This document shows positions 27,901 through 34,609 of a stretch of DNA of 64,000 bases, piece by piece; position 1 is the stretch's first letter, and each line of letters starts with the position of its first letter. Under the pieces are notes generated by a model, which ran no database searches, had not been told where the DNA came from, and saw nothing but the letters and a program-made list of their open reading frames with translations. Origin of the DNA: Datnioides undecimradiatus (taxonomy: Eukaryota; Chordata; Actinopteri; Lobotiformes; Datnioididae). Made by a program: the position numbers and the translations under genes. Location: the NCBI GenBank assembly GCA_008933995.1, contig WARS01000010.1:11678238-11742237 (forward strand), in the 5' to 3' direction.

Positions 27901-30900
27901 CACTGAGCTGTCACTGGTTTGCTTCCAATTTTAAACCGGAAGCACACGGCTGTCATTCTGGGGCTTGTTCTCTGAAATTTAGCCAAGATTATTAACAGTT
28001 GGGATGGTATCAAATAAAGGTTGATCGATTCATCGGTTTGGCCACGTAATCGTCGCCCAATGGGACGTTTTACAAACTGACGGCAGCCAATGGATGTACA
28101 GCCTCCACAGTTCTCGCGGGGACCATAGCAGGGAGGCACCAGTCACCTTTAATAGTCGTGCTGCCTCTCTGTCCGCTGCCCTCGCACCCTCTTTCACCAG
28201 GGGTGTGGCCTTCATAAGTGTAAAACCAATGAGCGCTTCATCAAACCACCTGCACAAACATGTAAAGAGGGAGTATCTGCACCTGCTTCGCCTGCAGCTT
28301 CCTGACACGTTCTACACAACCACAGCACGCCTGTTAGGCTAATAGCTAATTATTAGAGTGCTGTGTGTTTGTAGTCCAACTGTTCATCTCAGTTTGCCAT
28401 GAGTCTTAAAACTGGACATATCGTTGTAAACTTCAGAGCCGACTGAGACAAAGCAGCTCACGGACTCTGCCAGCAGGACCTGCAGGCAGCAGGGGGAGGA
28501 GGAGGAGGACAGGAGGAAGGACTGGTGCTGACTGATGTCTTTCTCCTCCATGCTTTCTTTCTTTTTAGGTTGTTTTAGTGTTTGGTCATCAGCCGCATTA
28601 GAGGTCTAATAGTTCTTAGTTACTCACATCCTGTGTTGCACTGCTCCGGTCCCGTCTCACACACTGACGCACCAATGGAGCCAGAGATGCACGATATGAG
28701 TTCAAATCACAATTGCTTTAAACCTTTACCCTATTTACAATTGATTGACTATTATTTTAAGAAAATGTGTCAAAAATGTATTTCATTAATTGCAAATGTC
28801 CCCTAAACGCCTCACATTAAGTAGACACTTGAGCTGTCCAGTGTTCCTAAACGCCTCACATGCAGGCCGCTGCTGCTGCTGGATGTGTTTTCGCTGCTCT
28901 CCACGCAGCTAGTTCAGCTATATTCATCATTCCAGCTGCTAACCGCTGTATTCAAACACTAGCTCTGCCCACATGCTCCAGGCTTTCACTTCTTATTCTG
29001 ACTTCTTCTTTACACACTTGTCAGATCTGCTTGTTACTTACTTCACTAGTTAGGGTTAGACTCTAACAGTGATTGAAACTAATAACCAGAGCAAGACGAA
29101 GGTGGGAAGAAGGTCTAAATGATCTGATACGGCCCTGATTTAAACTTTATTTGCCAGACTAGATTCCCTGATGTCGCAACCTTAAGGACTCCTTCAGATG
29201 GTTTGTAATCAGGACAGATAACTGAAACACAGAGGCACATAATCAATGAGTGCTAAACTGCTTTTAAGAACAGCAGAGCACTATGAAAACAAATCCCTAT
29301 TGGTTATTAATTAACGTAATGTTTTCCTATTGTCATCACAGCTTTGCGTGCCTGCAGATCTGAGGTCACGTCACTGAGAAAAGATCTAAATTCTCAGTCA
29401 TCAATCCTTTCCCCAGCAACACAAACAGAAGCTACGTTGCAGAGAAGCTTTATAGCGACTTTGTTACGTTCACTGAGCCTCATTAATGTAACCACACAGC
29501 ACCGAATAATTAATCATGGATTATTCATGAGCGTCCCTTGCAAAGATGGTGATTTTACCCCAACGTGAGGCATCACAGACACAGAAAAACAAGGCTGCGC
29601 TGACCTGAAATGCACCGCTTCAGGCCACAGATGCACATTGTCGTATGTATGCACAAACACAGAAAGTAGGGCTGCCAGAGTGTTAATAGAGGCAGAGACG
29701 TACACTGTAATGCTGCATTTTTCCCAAACCTGCAGGAATGTGGAAGTGAACTGACTCATTTTTAATAAATATGCATTATAGAACAGAAAAAAACAAGCTT
29801 TGATATGATGTGAAATATTAAGCAGAGGAGAGAACTGCGCCATCGGTTTCACACCTGAGCAGCACTTTGTTGATTAAATATTCATGTGTGGACAAGCCTT
29901 CGTTCCAAATCACTTTCTCTTTGTTTCTGCAGGTCAGACGGTTTAATATTTAACACATTGGACGCCATCACGCGAATCTGCCTCCGCTTCTTTCGGGCCA
30001 AAGCAATACACCAAAAACAAACCTCCCACCAAAAGCATCTACAGGGTGCTACAGCAGACTATGACGGTTACTTCACGGTCTGCAGGACATCTATGCACCG
30101 GGAGTTTTCCCTCAAACAGCTACCGAACCACCGGAACAGTTCTGCAGTTGTATCCTGTAACTGAAAGATCCCCTTCCTACCATCATCCAACGAGTCAATC
30201 GACGGCTCCGTTTGCTCCGTCTGCAAGTCTGTCTGCATAAAAGTGCCAGCTAAATGCTCCAAAACACTCTAGAACATCGCCTTAATGCCTAGAGGTCACA
30301 GTAATACAGCAGAGATGATGTGATTTAGGCAACGCTAAGCAAGGGAGCGGGAGAGAGGCTTATCTGCCAGAGCTCGGCTGATTGCTGAGTTTATCTAATA
30401 AACAGGTGGAGTGCCGCTCCGTCTCCTTAAAGACGAGGAATAGAAAGTTTCAACCCGCAGTGGGACCCATCAACTCTGACAGGAAATTGTTGCCTGAGGT
30501 TGGTTACTTTAAATTTCAATAACGGCGATGTCTCCGTGTCCTCAAACACTCCGTTTATTTGAAAGCAGAGGTCTTTGTGGATTGAAAACTTTGTTAATCC
30601 TTGAGAATGCTTGCCTCACTCCCCCGCCAGCAGTCGTTCGGTTGGAGCAGCTCGCCGTTTTTGTTGATTTGTAGCGTGTTTTTAAGTGCTGAAATGAAAA
30701 GTCAATTAAACGACGCGATAATCTATTCGCTTTCTGCAAAACCACACTCCCCAGGTTCAGATCCAGCTTCTCCAATGTGCAAATCTGCAGCTTTTCCAAA
30801 ACAGTTTCTTACCTTCAGACTCTCTGAGTGAACGCCAAGATGCTCAAAACATCTCGATCTTTATGTTTAACACCTCAGGAAAGCAGCAACTGGGCAACAG

Positions 30901-31509
30901 GGGAGGTTTTATTTAGCAAATTGCTTAACTCAACCTTCTCAAAAGGCTCTACTGCTTTCACCGTTGTTTATAATTCTGAATTGAACTATTTGAGATATTT
31001 AAGAATCAATAAACCATCCAAAAAACGATGTATACCACTGTAAAACAGGTACAACTTAAAGCAGTAGAGTAAGTCAGTTTTGAGCCTCTCCGCCTGCCAT
31101 CCACAGTCTCATCAACGTGCTGTCGTGCTTTAATGATCACACACACCAAACAATGCACTCTCCCCAAGTGCACACCGCACAAACCAATAGCAGACAGATT
31201 CTCACCCTCTGTTTTCAATAACGACCAATGACAGACGCACACGCCGGCACGTCCATCACACCGTCAGGAGACCTGTCAGCCACGATCCCACTGCGATCTA
31301 CCAATAACCCTGCCAGTCCAACACACACACACAAACCTGAATTCTTGGAGCGTCTCTTGCCATCTGACGTTCAGGTGTGACGTTTCCACTTCCTCCCGCC
31401 GTTTCCATCATTAATAACATCTGCCAACAGCAGGCTCTGCTCCGATAAACACTCTCGGCTGGATTAGGAGCTCCAATAGGCCTGCAGCTGCCACAGTTTT
31501 ACCTCAGCC

Positions 31510-31546
<37 letters not shown>

Positions 31547-33015
31547 CAATGCAGTGGGAGGAAATAAAGGCTTTTATGAATGATGAGGTGATCAGAAGGA
31601 TAGTTTGATGTGTGAAGGTTGGTGGGTTGTTTTTTACTGCTCTCGGGGATTTCAAAGGCTGGTACAGGGCCTGTTTTGGATTAAGGCAGAGTCCTAATTG
31701 CTCAACAGTATTCATGCTTCATTGTTCTGCATTTTGCCTTAAAACGAACACATCAAAACACTTCTATCGTGTCATCCCGGAGACTCCAAGGCAGCATTTT
31801 CAGCTGCACATCACTGCAGGACAGGCATGTTTCACTGCAGCTTTTCCGGGGCTGGATAAAGTGACAGACGAGTAAAACTGAATCAACATCCTCTTCACCC
31901 TTCAGCAGCGCGATAAAATGACTTTTGCTGCAAAGCAAGGCCACGAACTTAACCGATGTTCGCTCCACAGTAACGGAGATCACGCACACCTTTGCACCAG
32001 CACGCGTTTATCCCAAATAGTGGACACCGAAGGCAACAGGGTGGCTCACATCCAGCATATATCTCAGCTTCCTCCCTCACAATGTAGGCCTCCCCGAGCC
32101 TGTATGAATAAAATATGCCATCCCCATTATATAAGGCAGAATTGCACTGTTCCTCTCCGAGATGGGCTATGTTGAAACAACAGCAGGGGTGGATTGCTGT
32201 GATTGAGACTCAATGGCCCGCAGAAAGAGGGTGAGAGTGTTTGTTGTATCTGTGCGTGGAAAGAGAGGAGATGAAGAGAGGGGTGGGGGTGAGAGATATG
32301 CACAAGCATCCTCCTCATCCTCGGCTGCTCTCCGGGCCCACAAACACAGAGGCAGGAGGCTGAGATCACGGGCATCAAATGCCAAACTGCCCCTCTGTGC
32401 TGCTCTGTCACGCAGCGTTGCATCGCAATGCTATTATTAAACCCGACCACACACACACACACACACAAACACACACGCGCACTCACACACAGGTAGGCTC
32501 GGCTGATTGTGTCAACATCTCAAGGTCAAACAACGGGTTGGATTTCGGACCCAGAACGGGCGAACGGGCCGGTCGGATGTGTTTTTTTAAACGGCACCGC
32601 CGGTAAGACAAAGAGCAGCGGCCGAATCCCGCAGTGTGTTCCCGCTCTGCCCTCAACCTCTCCCGGCTACAGAGAGCTCGCCAGGCCCGTCCGCGGCTGA
32701 CAAACATCTGGATGGGAGAAGCGGGAGGGGACGAAAGAAGGAGGAGGAGGAGGAGGAGGGAGCCGCAGGAATGAACGGCTAGATTCCGTTAGTAGGAAGG
32801 TTCCCGGTGTGGATGGGGATGATGATGGTGGTGGTGATGAGATAACTGGATAACGAGGGGAAGAGGAGGAGGTGGTGGAGGAGGGAGGGGGGGAGGCTTG
32901 CGCTTTTTTCCCCCCGTAGTTTTATTAATTCCTTACCCTCTGACAGCTCCAGCTCCAGCTCCGCCAGCCGGGCTCGGATCTCCAACGGTATCGGCGACGC
33001 CTCGCGGTCCGCCAT
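27..33015 (-). CDS. dip2c: dip2c, disco-interacting protein 2 homolog C (26 coding exons, 3' end outside window)
   Basis: DIP2 proteins carry an N-terminal DMAP1-binding domain followed by two adenylate-forming (AMP-binding, acyl-CoA-synthetase-like) domains, and are linked to acyl-lipid metabolism and neuronal development. Seen here: the DMAP1-binding region (about residues 7-120), a Ser/His-rich linker (128-316), the whole first AMP-binding domain (about 340-900) and the start of the second (from about 1000). Exons in transcript order: 32937-33015, 19801-19872, 18990-19094, 17947-18072, 16212-16508, 15901-16023, 14990-15136, 14273-14392, 12478-12675, 11055-11146, 10696-10806, 8798-8921, 8510-8619, 8044-8146, 7867-7931, 7617-7710, 7384-7503, 6211-6325, 5620-5759, 3337-3473, 2237-2445, 1888-2002, 1512-1713, 1288-1388, 541-621, 27-150. 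Phases agree at every junction. Wording such as MKVNPLSWIQKVCQYK and FVDDFDELLEVQQPDPNQ fits DIP2C better than DIP2A/B as I recall them. Which teleost paralogue (a or b) is unresolved. About 450 C-terminal residues lie left of the window. Confidence 0.93.
541..621 (-). CDS. dip2c: dip2c coding exon 25
   Basis: Residues 1036-1062, FLFLSEVLQWRAQTTPDHVL then YTLLSSR, start of the second adenylate-forming domain. Acceptor TTGCCTGCAG|TTCCT, donor CCGG|GTAACA. Other DIP2 proteins as I recall them have three more residues (A/V)RK just before FLFL/HQFL; they are not seen here. Confidence 0.94.
1288..1388 (-). CDS. dip2c: dip2c coding exon 24
   Basis: Residues 1002-1035, EIGPASVMVGNLVSGKRIAQ to GQTDDNDQ. 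Acceptor GTGCTGCAG|AGATC lies behind a TG/CG-rich tract. Donor ATCAG|GTGACA. Confidence 0.95.
1512..1713 (-). CDS. dip2c: dip2c coding exon 23
   Basis: Residues 935-1001, AIDSIHGVGVFCLALVPANT, LEGGLHPCNVLMCPHTCVTN and KPRQKQP. Acceptor TTTTACTCAG|GCCAT, donor CCAG|GTGGGA. Confidence 0.96.
1888..2002 (-). CDS. dip2c: dip2c coding exon 22
   Basis: Residues 896-934, RIAVFSVTVLRDERIVVVAE to FQWMSRVLQ. Acceptor CCGCTGCAG|GATAG, donor CTGCAG|GTAGAT. Confidence 0.95.
2237..2445 (-). CDS. dip2c: dip2c coding exon 21
   Basis: Residues 827-895, VYPVSSSGGLVSEYAFVRTG, LVFITGKMDGLIMVSGRRHN and EPMKFVYRG. GKMDGL..VSGRRHN is the conserved C-terminal motif of the first adenylate-forming domain. Acceptor TTTTCACAG|GTTTA, donor GCAG|GTGAGC. 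Locally very GC-rich. Confidence 0.96.
2446..3336. other. dip2c intron 20 with Tc1-like fragment
   Basis: Intron between exons 21 and 20. It contains the Tc1-like remnant listed separately and a short CA tract at its right end, just after the exon 20 donor on the transcript. I see no coding sequence. Confidence 0.7.
2860..3070 (+). mobile_element. Tc1-like transposon remnant (plus orientation)
   Basis: Reads as decayed Tc1 transposase: MWENVFWSDGTKA (family WENVLWSDETK), then GLNS and a later KHGGG-like segment with stops between. It shares the block AAAGATGC.TTCAGGTACCCC..ACCATGTGGG with the copy at 11440-11690. Short and non-functional; no terminal repeats identified. Confidence 0.65.
3337..3473 (-). 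CDS. dip2c: dip2c coding exon 20
   Basis: Residues 781-826, GLVCVVKPEGVPQLCQTDEI to YYGLTGMTKNTFE. The acceptor CTCGCAG|GCCTG and donor TGAG|GTGTGT are usable; the donor continues into a TG-rich tract. Confidence 0.95.
3474..5619. other. dip2c intron 19, nothing recognised
   Basis: A 2.1-kb intron between exons 20 and 19. I see no open frame resembling a protein, no long repeat and no RNA gene. A run of C occurs near 3942. Confidence 0.5.
5620..5759 (-). CDS. dip2c: dip2c coding exon 19
   Basis: Residues 734-780, RPVEDSSQPPGRGVLSMQGL to VQDVGTVAPG. PGRGVLSM.GLTYGV is a DIP2 signature. Acceptor CGCGTTCAG|GCCGG, donor GGAG|GTTTGT. Confidence 0.95.
6177..6207. repeat. (TG)n/(GC)n microsatellite at dip2c exon 18 donor
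   Basis: About 12 TG units followed by GC units. On the transcript this is (GC)n(CA)n beginning within 5 nt of the donor GTAC. Confidence 0.9.
6211..6325 (-). CDS. dip2c: dip2c coding exon 18
   Basis: Residues 696-733, WSISSCDAFLNVFQTKGLRA to PEALTVAIRR. Acceptor GTCCGTCAG|GGTCC, donor GGAG|GTACGC running straight into (GC)n(CA)n. Confidence 0.95.
6550..6670. repeat. dispersed teleost repeat remnant ('AAGTCCT..ACTT.AGTAAAAGT' family)
   Basis: Contains ACAAGTTAAAGTCCTACTTCAGTAAAAGTGCAGTA-type wording, which I recognise as an abundant unnamed fish interspersed repeat. Other copies lie at about 13860-13985, 57960-58100 and 62780-62900. Confidence 0.5.
7384..7503 (-). CDS. dip2c: dip2c coding exon 17
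   Basis: Residues 656-695, AKVACVKSRDMHWALVAHKD to VADGSNP. Acceptor CTCCCTCGCAG|CCAAG is preceded by (TG)n. Donor CCCT|GTAAGG; the split Trp codon completes in the next exon. Confidence 0.95.
7515..7532. repeat. (CA)n microsatellite before dip2c exon 17 acceptor
   Basis: CA dinucleotides, read as (TG)n on the transcript, about 12 nt upstream of the acceptor. Confidence 0.85.
7617..7710 (-). CDS. dip2c: dip2c coding exon 16
   Basis: Residues 625-655, SVMNMMHVISVPYSLMKVNP to KVCQYK. The acceptor CACGCAG|AGTGTG has a long (TG)n tract instead of a normal pyrimidine tract. Donor AAAG|GTCAGA. Confidence 0.95.
7722..7752. repeat. (CA)n microsatellite before dip2c exon 16 acceptor
   Basis: Read as (TG)n on the transcript, ending about 10 nt from the splice acceptor. 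Confidence 0.9.
7867..7931 (-). CDS. dip2c: dip2c coding exon 15
   Basis: Residues 603-624, AETIVNVLDFKKDVGLWHGI then LT. Acceptor CTGTCTGTAG|CGGAG, donor GACG|GTAAGA. Confidence 0.95.
7993..8024. repeat. (TG)n microsatellite after dip2c exon 14 donor
   Basis: Read as (CA)n on the transcript, about 20 nt downstream of the exon 14 donor. Confidence 0.9.
8044..8146 (-). CDS. dip2c: dip2c coding exon 14
   Basis: Residues 569-602, YKTCKDGSVLGVTVTRIALL to CSYTE. KDGSVLGVTVTR is DIP2C wording. Acceptor CTCTCAG|TACAA, donor GAGG|GTAGAC. A (CA)n tract begins about 15-20 nt after the donor on the transcript. Confidence 0.95.
8350..8470 (+). mobile_element. possible tRNA-derived SINE fragment
   Basis: Contains GGTGGTTAAACGC, then GGCGGTTGGGAAGGCAACCAG, then GGTTCAAATC, the last resembling a pol III B box, in the spacing seen in fish tRNA-derived SINEs. 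Diverged and truncated. No flanking duplications recognised. Confidence 0.4.
8510..8619 (-). CDS. dip2c: dip2c coding exon 13
   Basis: Residues 532-568, GWPKLLWFVTESKHLSKPPR to NNDTAYIE. Acceptor CCCTGCAG|GATGG, donor AGAG|GTGAGC. Confidence 0.95.
8798..8921 (-). CDS. dip2c: dip2c coding exon 12
   Basis: Residues 491-531, DAGSQQIGFLLGSCGVTVAL to GEIPQFK. Acceptor TATCCAATAG|GATGC, donor AAAG|GTGAGA. Confidence 0.95.
8922..10695. other. dip2c intron 11, nothing recognised
   Basis: A 1.8-kb intron. Contains a short C/A homopolymer near 9672-9690 and a TGGAAT-type repeat near 10400-10430. No coding sequence seen. Confidence 0.5.
10696..10806 (-). CDS. dip2c: dip2c coding exon 11
   Basis: Residues 454-490, VALVFPNNDPVAFMVAFYGC to PVPIEVPLSRK, core of the first AMP-binding domain. 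Exactly 37 codons, phase 0. Acceptor TCCCCCAG|GTGGC, donor CGCAAG|GTACTT. Confidence 0.96.
11055..11146 (-). CDS. dip2c: dip2c coding exon 10
   Basis: Residues 423-453, GKLWSRSIKLAYNILHKLGS to MVRPGDR. Acceptor CCCTGCAG|GAAAG, donor GATCGG|GTGAGT. Confidence 0.95.
11440..11690 (-). mobile_element. Tc1-like transposon remnant (minus orientation)
   Basis: The minus strand carries the same family block as 2860-3070 (AAAGATGCATTCAGGTACCCC then CATGTGGGGAAAATGT and GTGAAGCGTGGTGGTGG). The transposase is broken by stops. It may extend rightwards to about 12000. It lies in dip2c intron 9. Confidence 0.6.
12478..12675 (-). CDS. dip2c: dip2c coding exon 9
   Basis: Residues 357-422, QQPDPNQPRPEGAEMMPVRG through LEAALQRWGTISPKAP to KPLYVLTY. 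It enters the first adenylate-forming domain. The acceptor GTCTCCAG|TCCAGCAG was preferred over one 5 nt further in because it restores the VQQPD phase. Donor CATATG|GTAACC. Confidence 0.94.
12676..14272. other. dip2c intron 8 with dispersed-repeat remnant at its right part
   Basis: A 1.6-kb intron. Segment 13860-13985 (TAAGTGATGTACTTGAGTAAGTGTACTT then TTTCACCACT) is a fish dispersed-repeat end. A (GAGGT)n tract sits near 14063-14082. No coding sequence seen. Confidence 0.5.
14273..14392 (-). CDS. dip2c: dip2c coding exon 8
   Basis: Residues 317-356, GVPVSSRVSAKIQQLVNTLK to REFFVDDFDELLE, conserved across DIP2 proteins. Acceptor TTTTGCAG|GTGTT. The donor GAGG|GTTAGA is weaker than its neighbours. 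Confidence 0.94.
14990..15136 (-). CDS. dip2c: dip2c coding exon 7
   Basis: Residues 268-316, (E)NHSAPPDVTGYSSDSSHSH to KYGNAERMETGD. HSAPPDVT and KYGNAE.METGD are DIP2C landmarks. Acceptor CCCCGCAG|AGAAT, donor GATG|GTAAGA. Confidence 0.94.
15901..16023 (-). CDS. dip2c: dip2c candidate cassette exon 6 (41 codons)
   Basis: Open 123-nt block, phase 1 at both ends, translating to GIGHLSLKRKGALSVAENGG and 21 further residues ending PPPLESD. Acceptor GTGGCTGCAG|GTATCG and donor GACG|GTAGGT are both good. Exons 5 and 7 join in frame without it, so it behaves as an optional exon. I do not recall this segment from the main human DIP2C protein. Confidence 0.75.
16212..16508 (-). CDS. dip2c: dip2c coding exon 5 (Ser-rich and His-rich linker)
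   Basis: Residues 128-226. The first half has the conserved SSGSE, MEHWMS and STQSGGSG wording. The 3' third (16212-16314) codes a histidine-rich tract of 34 residues with 12 His, built on HTH/SHH motifs, where human DIP2C as I recall it has only QTHIENHS. Acceptor CTCACTAG|GCCTG, donor CACG|GTAAGA. Confidence 0.9.
16509..17946. other. dip2c intron 4, nothing recognised
   Basis: A 1.4-kb AT-richer intron between exons 5 and 4. No coding, RNA or repeat feature recognised. Confidence 0.45.
17947..18072 (-). CDS. dip2c: dip2c coding exon 4
   Basis: Residues 86-127, DVHTEAVQAVLARHVERKVA then a basic KRR segment and SMDAYTPP. This is the end of the DMAP1-binding domain and matches DIP2C wording. 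Acceptor GGCTCTCAG|ACGTCC, donor CCAG|GTGACG. Confidence 0.95.
18159..18191. repeat. (GT)n microsatellite upstream of dip2c exon 4
   Basis: About 16 GT units, read as (CA)n on the transcript, roughly 90 nt before the exon 4 acceptor. Confidence 0.9.
18678..18696 (+). repeat. 19-nt poly-G tract
   Basis: Uninterrupted run of 19 G on the plus strand (C on the transcript), in dip2c intron 3. Confidence 0.9.
18990..19094 (-). CDS. dip2c: dip2c coding exon 3
   Basis: Residues 51-85 ending RRRTSGTRDERYRS, a conserved DIP2 stretch. Acceptor CTCTGTAG|GTATGG, donor TCAG|GTGACA. A compound CA/TA microsatellite lies about 30 nt upstream on the transcript. Confidence 0.92.
19126..19200. repeat. compound CA/TA/CA microsatellite
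   Basis: CACACA(TA)n(CA)n GGA (CA)n(TA)n arrangement next to dip2c exon 3. Apparent open frames here are repeat artefacts. Confidence 0.9.
19468..19507. repeat. (TG)n microsatellite
   Basis: About 20 TG units in dip2c intron 2. Confidence 0.9.
19801..19872 (-). CDS. dip2c: dip2c coding exon 2
   Basis: Residues 27-50, GDITQKGYEKKRHKLIRAYV and so on. The ITQKGYEKKR motif is a DIP2 hallmark in the DMAP1-binding domain. Acceptor TTTGCAG|GGGAC, donor GGAG|GTAATT, phase 1 on both sides. Confidence 0.95.
19991..20009. repeat. poly-T tract
   Basis: 19 T in a row near the 3' end of dip2c intron 1. Confidence 0.85.
23121..23181. repeat. (GATA)n tandem repeat
   Basis: About 15 perfect GATA units. 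Predicted peptides from it are low complexity. Confidence 0.95.
23290..23346. repeat. (TG)n(TA)n(TG)n microsatellite
   Basis: Compound dinucleotide tract in dip2c intron 1. Confidence 0.9.
24941..24995. repeat. (CA)n microsatellite
   Basis: About 27 CA units, the longest CA run in the window. It generates spurious His/Thr open frames. Confidence 0.95.
25440..25665. repeat. dispersed teleost repeat ('GTCTTCAAATGTCTcaTTTTGTCC ... GCAGCTCTA' family)
   Basis: Wording CGTCTTCAAATGTCTCATTTTG, then CAAAGATATACATTTC, then CAACTAATCGCCGCAGCTCTAC matches an abundant unnamed fish interspersed repeat from memory. A related piece (CCTCAAATGTGAGGATTTACTGC) is at 26115-26150. Confidence 0.55.
26400..27430 (+). 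pseudogene. mariner-family transposase relic
   Basis: Plus-strand segments align in order to mariner transposase. There is a helix-turn-helix-like TRWHLATELGIS followed by VQAIITNELQM. MDEVWVH follows (family DETWVHH, first catalytic Asp), then GDKVISAIFLDAKDVRLV, then YYAEVLRQLL, then MAAIQKWEFKLVQHPPWSPD (family HPPYSPDLAPSDYYLFP). It ends with LFPIMKKEHIGHH and DDVITAVDHFL. In-frame stops and frame shifts interrupt it, so it is dead. It sits inside dip2c intron 1, antisense to dip2c. Ends and terminal repeats were not resolved. Confidence 0.75.
31511..31546. repeat. (TG)n(CG)n microsatellite
   Basis: TG units with a short CG interruption in dip2c intron 1. Confidence 0.85.
32449..32490. 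repeat. (CA)n microsatellite
   Basis: Imperfect CA tract about 450 nt inside dip2c intron 1. Confidence 0.85.
32937..33015 (-). CDS. dip2c: dip2c coding exon 1 (start codon)
   Basis: Residues 1-26, MADREASPIPLEIRARLAEL then ELELSE, the conserved DIP2 N-terminus and start of the DMAP1-binding domain. The ATG is at 33015 with G at +4. The upstream in-frame open stretch contains no ATG, so this start is favoured. Donor is GAGG|GTAAGG, phase 1. A 13-kb intron follows. Confidence 0.95.
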
Positions 33016-33060
33016 TCGGCTTGTGCCGTAGAAAACACCTCCCCGATTCAACTGCTGCCT

Positions 33061-33111
33061 CCTCCTCCGCCGCCGCCGCCGCTGCTGTTGCCGCTGCTGC
33101 TGCTGCTGCTA
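33061..33111 (-). repeat. CAG/CGG/GGA triplet repeats in dip2c 5' leader
   Basis: On the transcript, five CAG, then CGG CAA, two CAG, five CGG and GGA units, about 45-95 nt upstream of the start codon. Part of the 5' UTR if transcription starts further up, which is likely. Confidence 0.8.
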
Positions 33112-33407
33112 CCCCTGCCTCCTCTCTCGCTCGGAAAGGGAGAGCTACTCCTCGGCGGCCCCTCCTCGGCGGAGGCGCGTTAAGACTCAGAGGCGTCGAG
33201 GGAGAACAAAGAGGATAAATCTGGTTCTCGTTTTAACGGAGGTCCGCCATGACGCCCGGCTCCCGGAATTGTTAAAGACCCCGTTTGCTCAGTCGGCTCT
33301 CTACGCTGCCGTTGCGGTGGTTGTGGTGGTGGTAGTGACGATGATGATGATGATGATGAGGCTCGCGCAGCTCCAGTCAGCGCCGTTTGCAGCTTCTTGC
33401 CGCTGCT

Positions 33408-33417
33408 GTCACGTGAC
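33408..33417. promoter_or_regulatory. GTCACGTGAC palindrome (CLEAR/E-box type)
   Basis: A perfect 10-bp palindrome identical to the CLEAR consensus bound by TFEB/TFE3 and compatible with USF/MITF, about 390 nt upstream of the dip2c ATG. Function is inferred from the motif alone. Confidence 0.5.
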
Positions 33418-33449
33418 TCTACGGAGGAGGAAGGGATGGAGGGGGAGGG

Positions 33450-34600
33450 AAAACAGGGAGGAGGCGGTGCAGGTCATCACCGACAGAGGGCGCGGCGAGC
33501 AACCACACCTACAGCCCAGAGTGACGGTGTTGTTTCCCTGCATGTGATGATACCTGAAGCACACGTGTTTACAACAGTCGACACCGTCTTTATGTATTTC
33601 AATTTGGGTTTTTTGCCAGACACAAATTGTGGTTTTCATCTGCTTTGCGCTGCGATTTCATTTTCAGATATCACTTCATGAAATCTTGTCTCAATATGGT
33701 TTTTGGGTTTTTTTTTTGGAGAGCATGTCGCCAATACCTTCATTATTTAGTTTAAACATGATCTAATGATGCAAACAAAATGGGGAAACTCGATATTCAT
33801 GTTGTACGTGGTCAAAAATCCGTGTTTCTGTGTTTAATTAAGTTAATCTTCCATCTTCCTGCCTGATGTCTAGACTTGTGTGGATGCAACAGCTATGAAA
33901 GAGTCAAGTAAAGGCAAAAAGCCCCATTTATAACCCATTTCCACCTGCAGAAGAGCAGCACATTAACAAACACCATCCACACTTAACCAGTGTTTGATCA
34001 GTGATGTTCCTCTATTTTACCGATTGCCTGTCTTCTCCTCTGCTCTGGCCATTCCCTTTTAATGTGGTCATTCTTTATTCACTATCTGCATGTGATAACT
34101 GAACCTCAACAGAATGATGTGATTAATATTAAAAGGTCAAGAAGCCTTTAATTAAGTCCAGTGTGATTGAACAAGCTTAATGTGCCAGTGACACATAAGT
34201 GAGCATCAATTTGTACGTCTAATACTGTGTATTTCATTAGTAATATTCATCACATTCATTAGGCCTATAGCCTTCCAGGAATCAAATCATCTTCATTGTA
34301 AACAAGTGGTGAGGCCACATGATGGAGTAATGAGCTTGTAATGGGACTTGTCTGCCACCTGCTGGTGTTAAGGTAGAACCACAACCTGGATGCAAACATG
34401 ATCTGTCACGTTTTTGTATGAAAGAGGGCATCCAGTGCTGCGACTCGGCGTGTGCTGCAGCTGCAGCAGAGAATGTCTTTTAAGAAACTGGGGCTTCCAC
34501 ACAAATAATGGGAAAACAAGAGAATACCTTCTTTGCAGGTGTAAAGTCAAACAGACCAAAGGTGATCTAGTGAAGAAAGGCTTTGATTAGACTGAACTAA
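33450..34600. other. dip2c-larp4b intergenic stretch
   Basis: AT-rich DNA between the dip2c promoter and the probable larp4b 3' UTR. No open frame or repeat recognised. Confidence 0.45.
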
Positions 34601-34609
34601 AGAAATCAA

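Larger units (their letters stand above)
19873..32936. other. dip2c intron 1 (13 kb)
   Basis: Large first intron with microsatellites, a mariner relic (26400-27430), a fish dispersed repeat (25440-25665) and long unannotated stretches. Homeodomain-type TAAT/ATTA motifs cluster at about 21830-21910 and 29300-29530 and could mark enhancers, but this is only a base-composition impression. I see no independent gene on either strand. Confidence 0.5.
33016..33450 (-). promoter_or_regulatory. dip2c: dip2c 5' leader and promoter region
   Basis: GC-rich, CpG-containing DNA directly upstream of the ATG. It holds CAG/CGG/GAG triplets (33061-33111), a TGG/GAT tract (33316-33360) and a perfect GTCACGTGAC palindrome (33408-33417). 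No TATA box is evident, as expected for a CpG-type promoter. The transcription start is not determined. Confidence 0.6.

Noticed and set aside
33016-33051. N-terminal extension of dip2c upstream of MADRE
   Set aside because: The frame is open but its first codon there is TTG; there is no upstream ATG, and MADR is the conserved DIP2 start.
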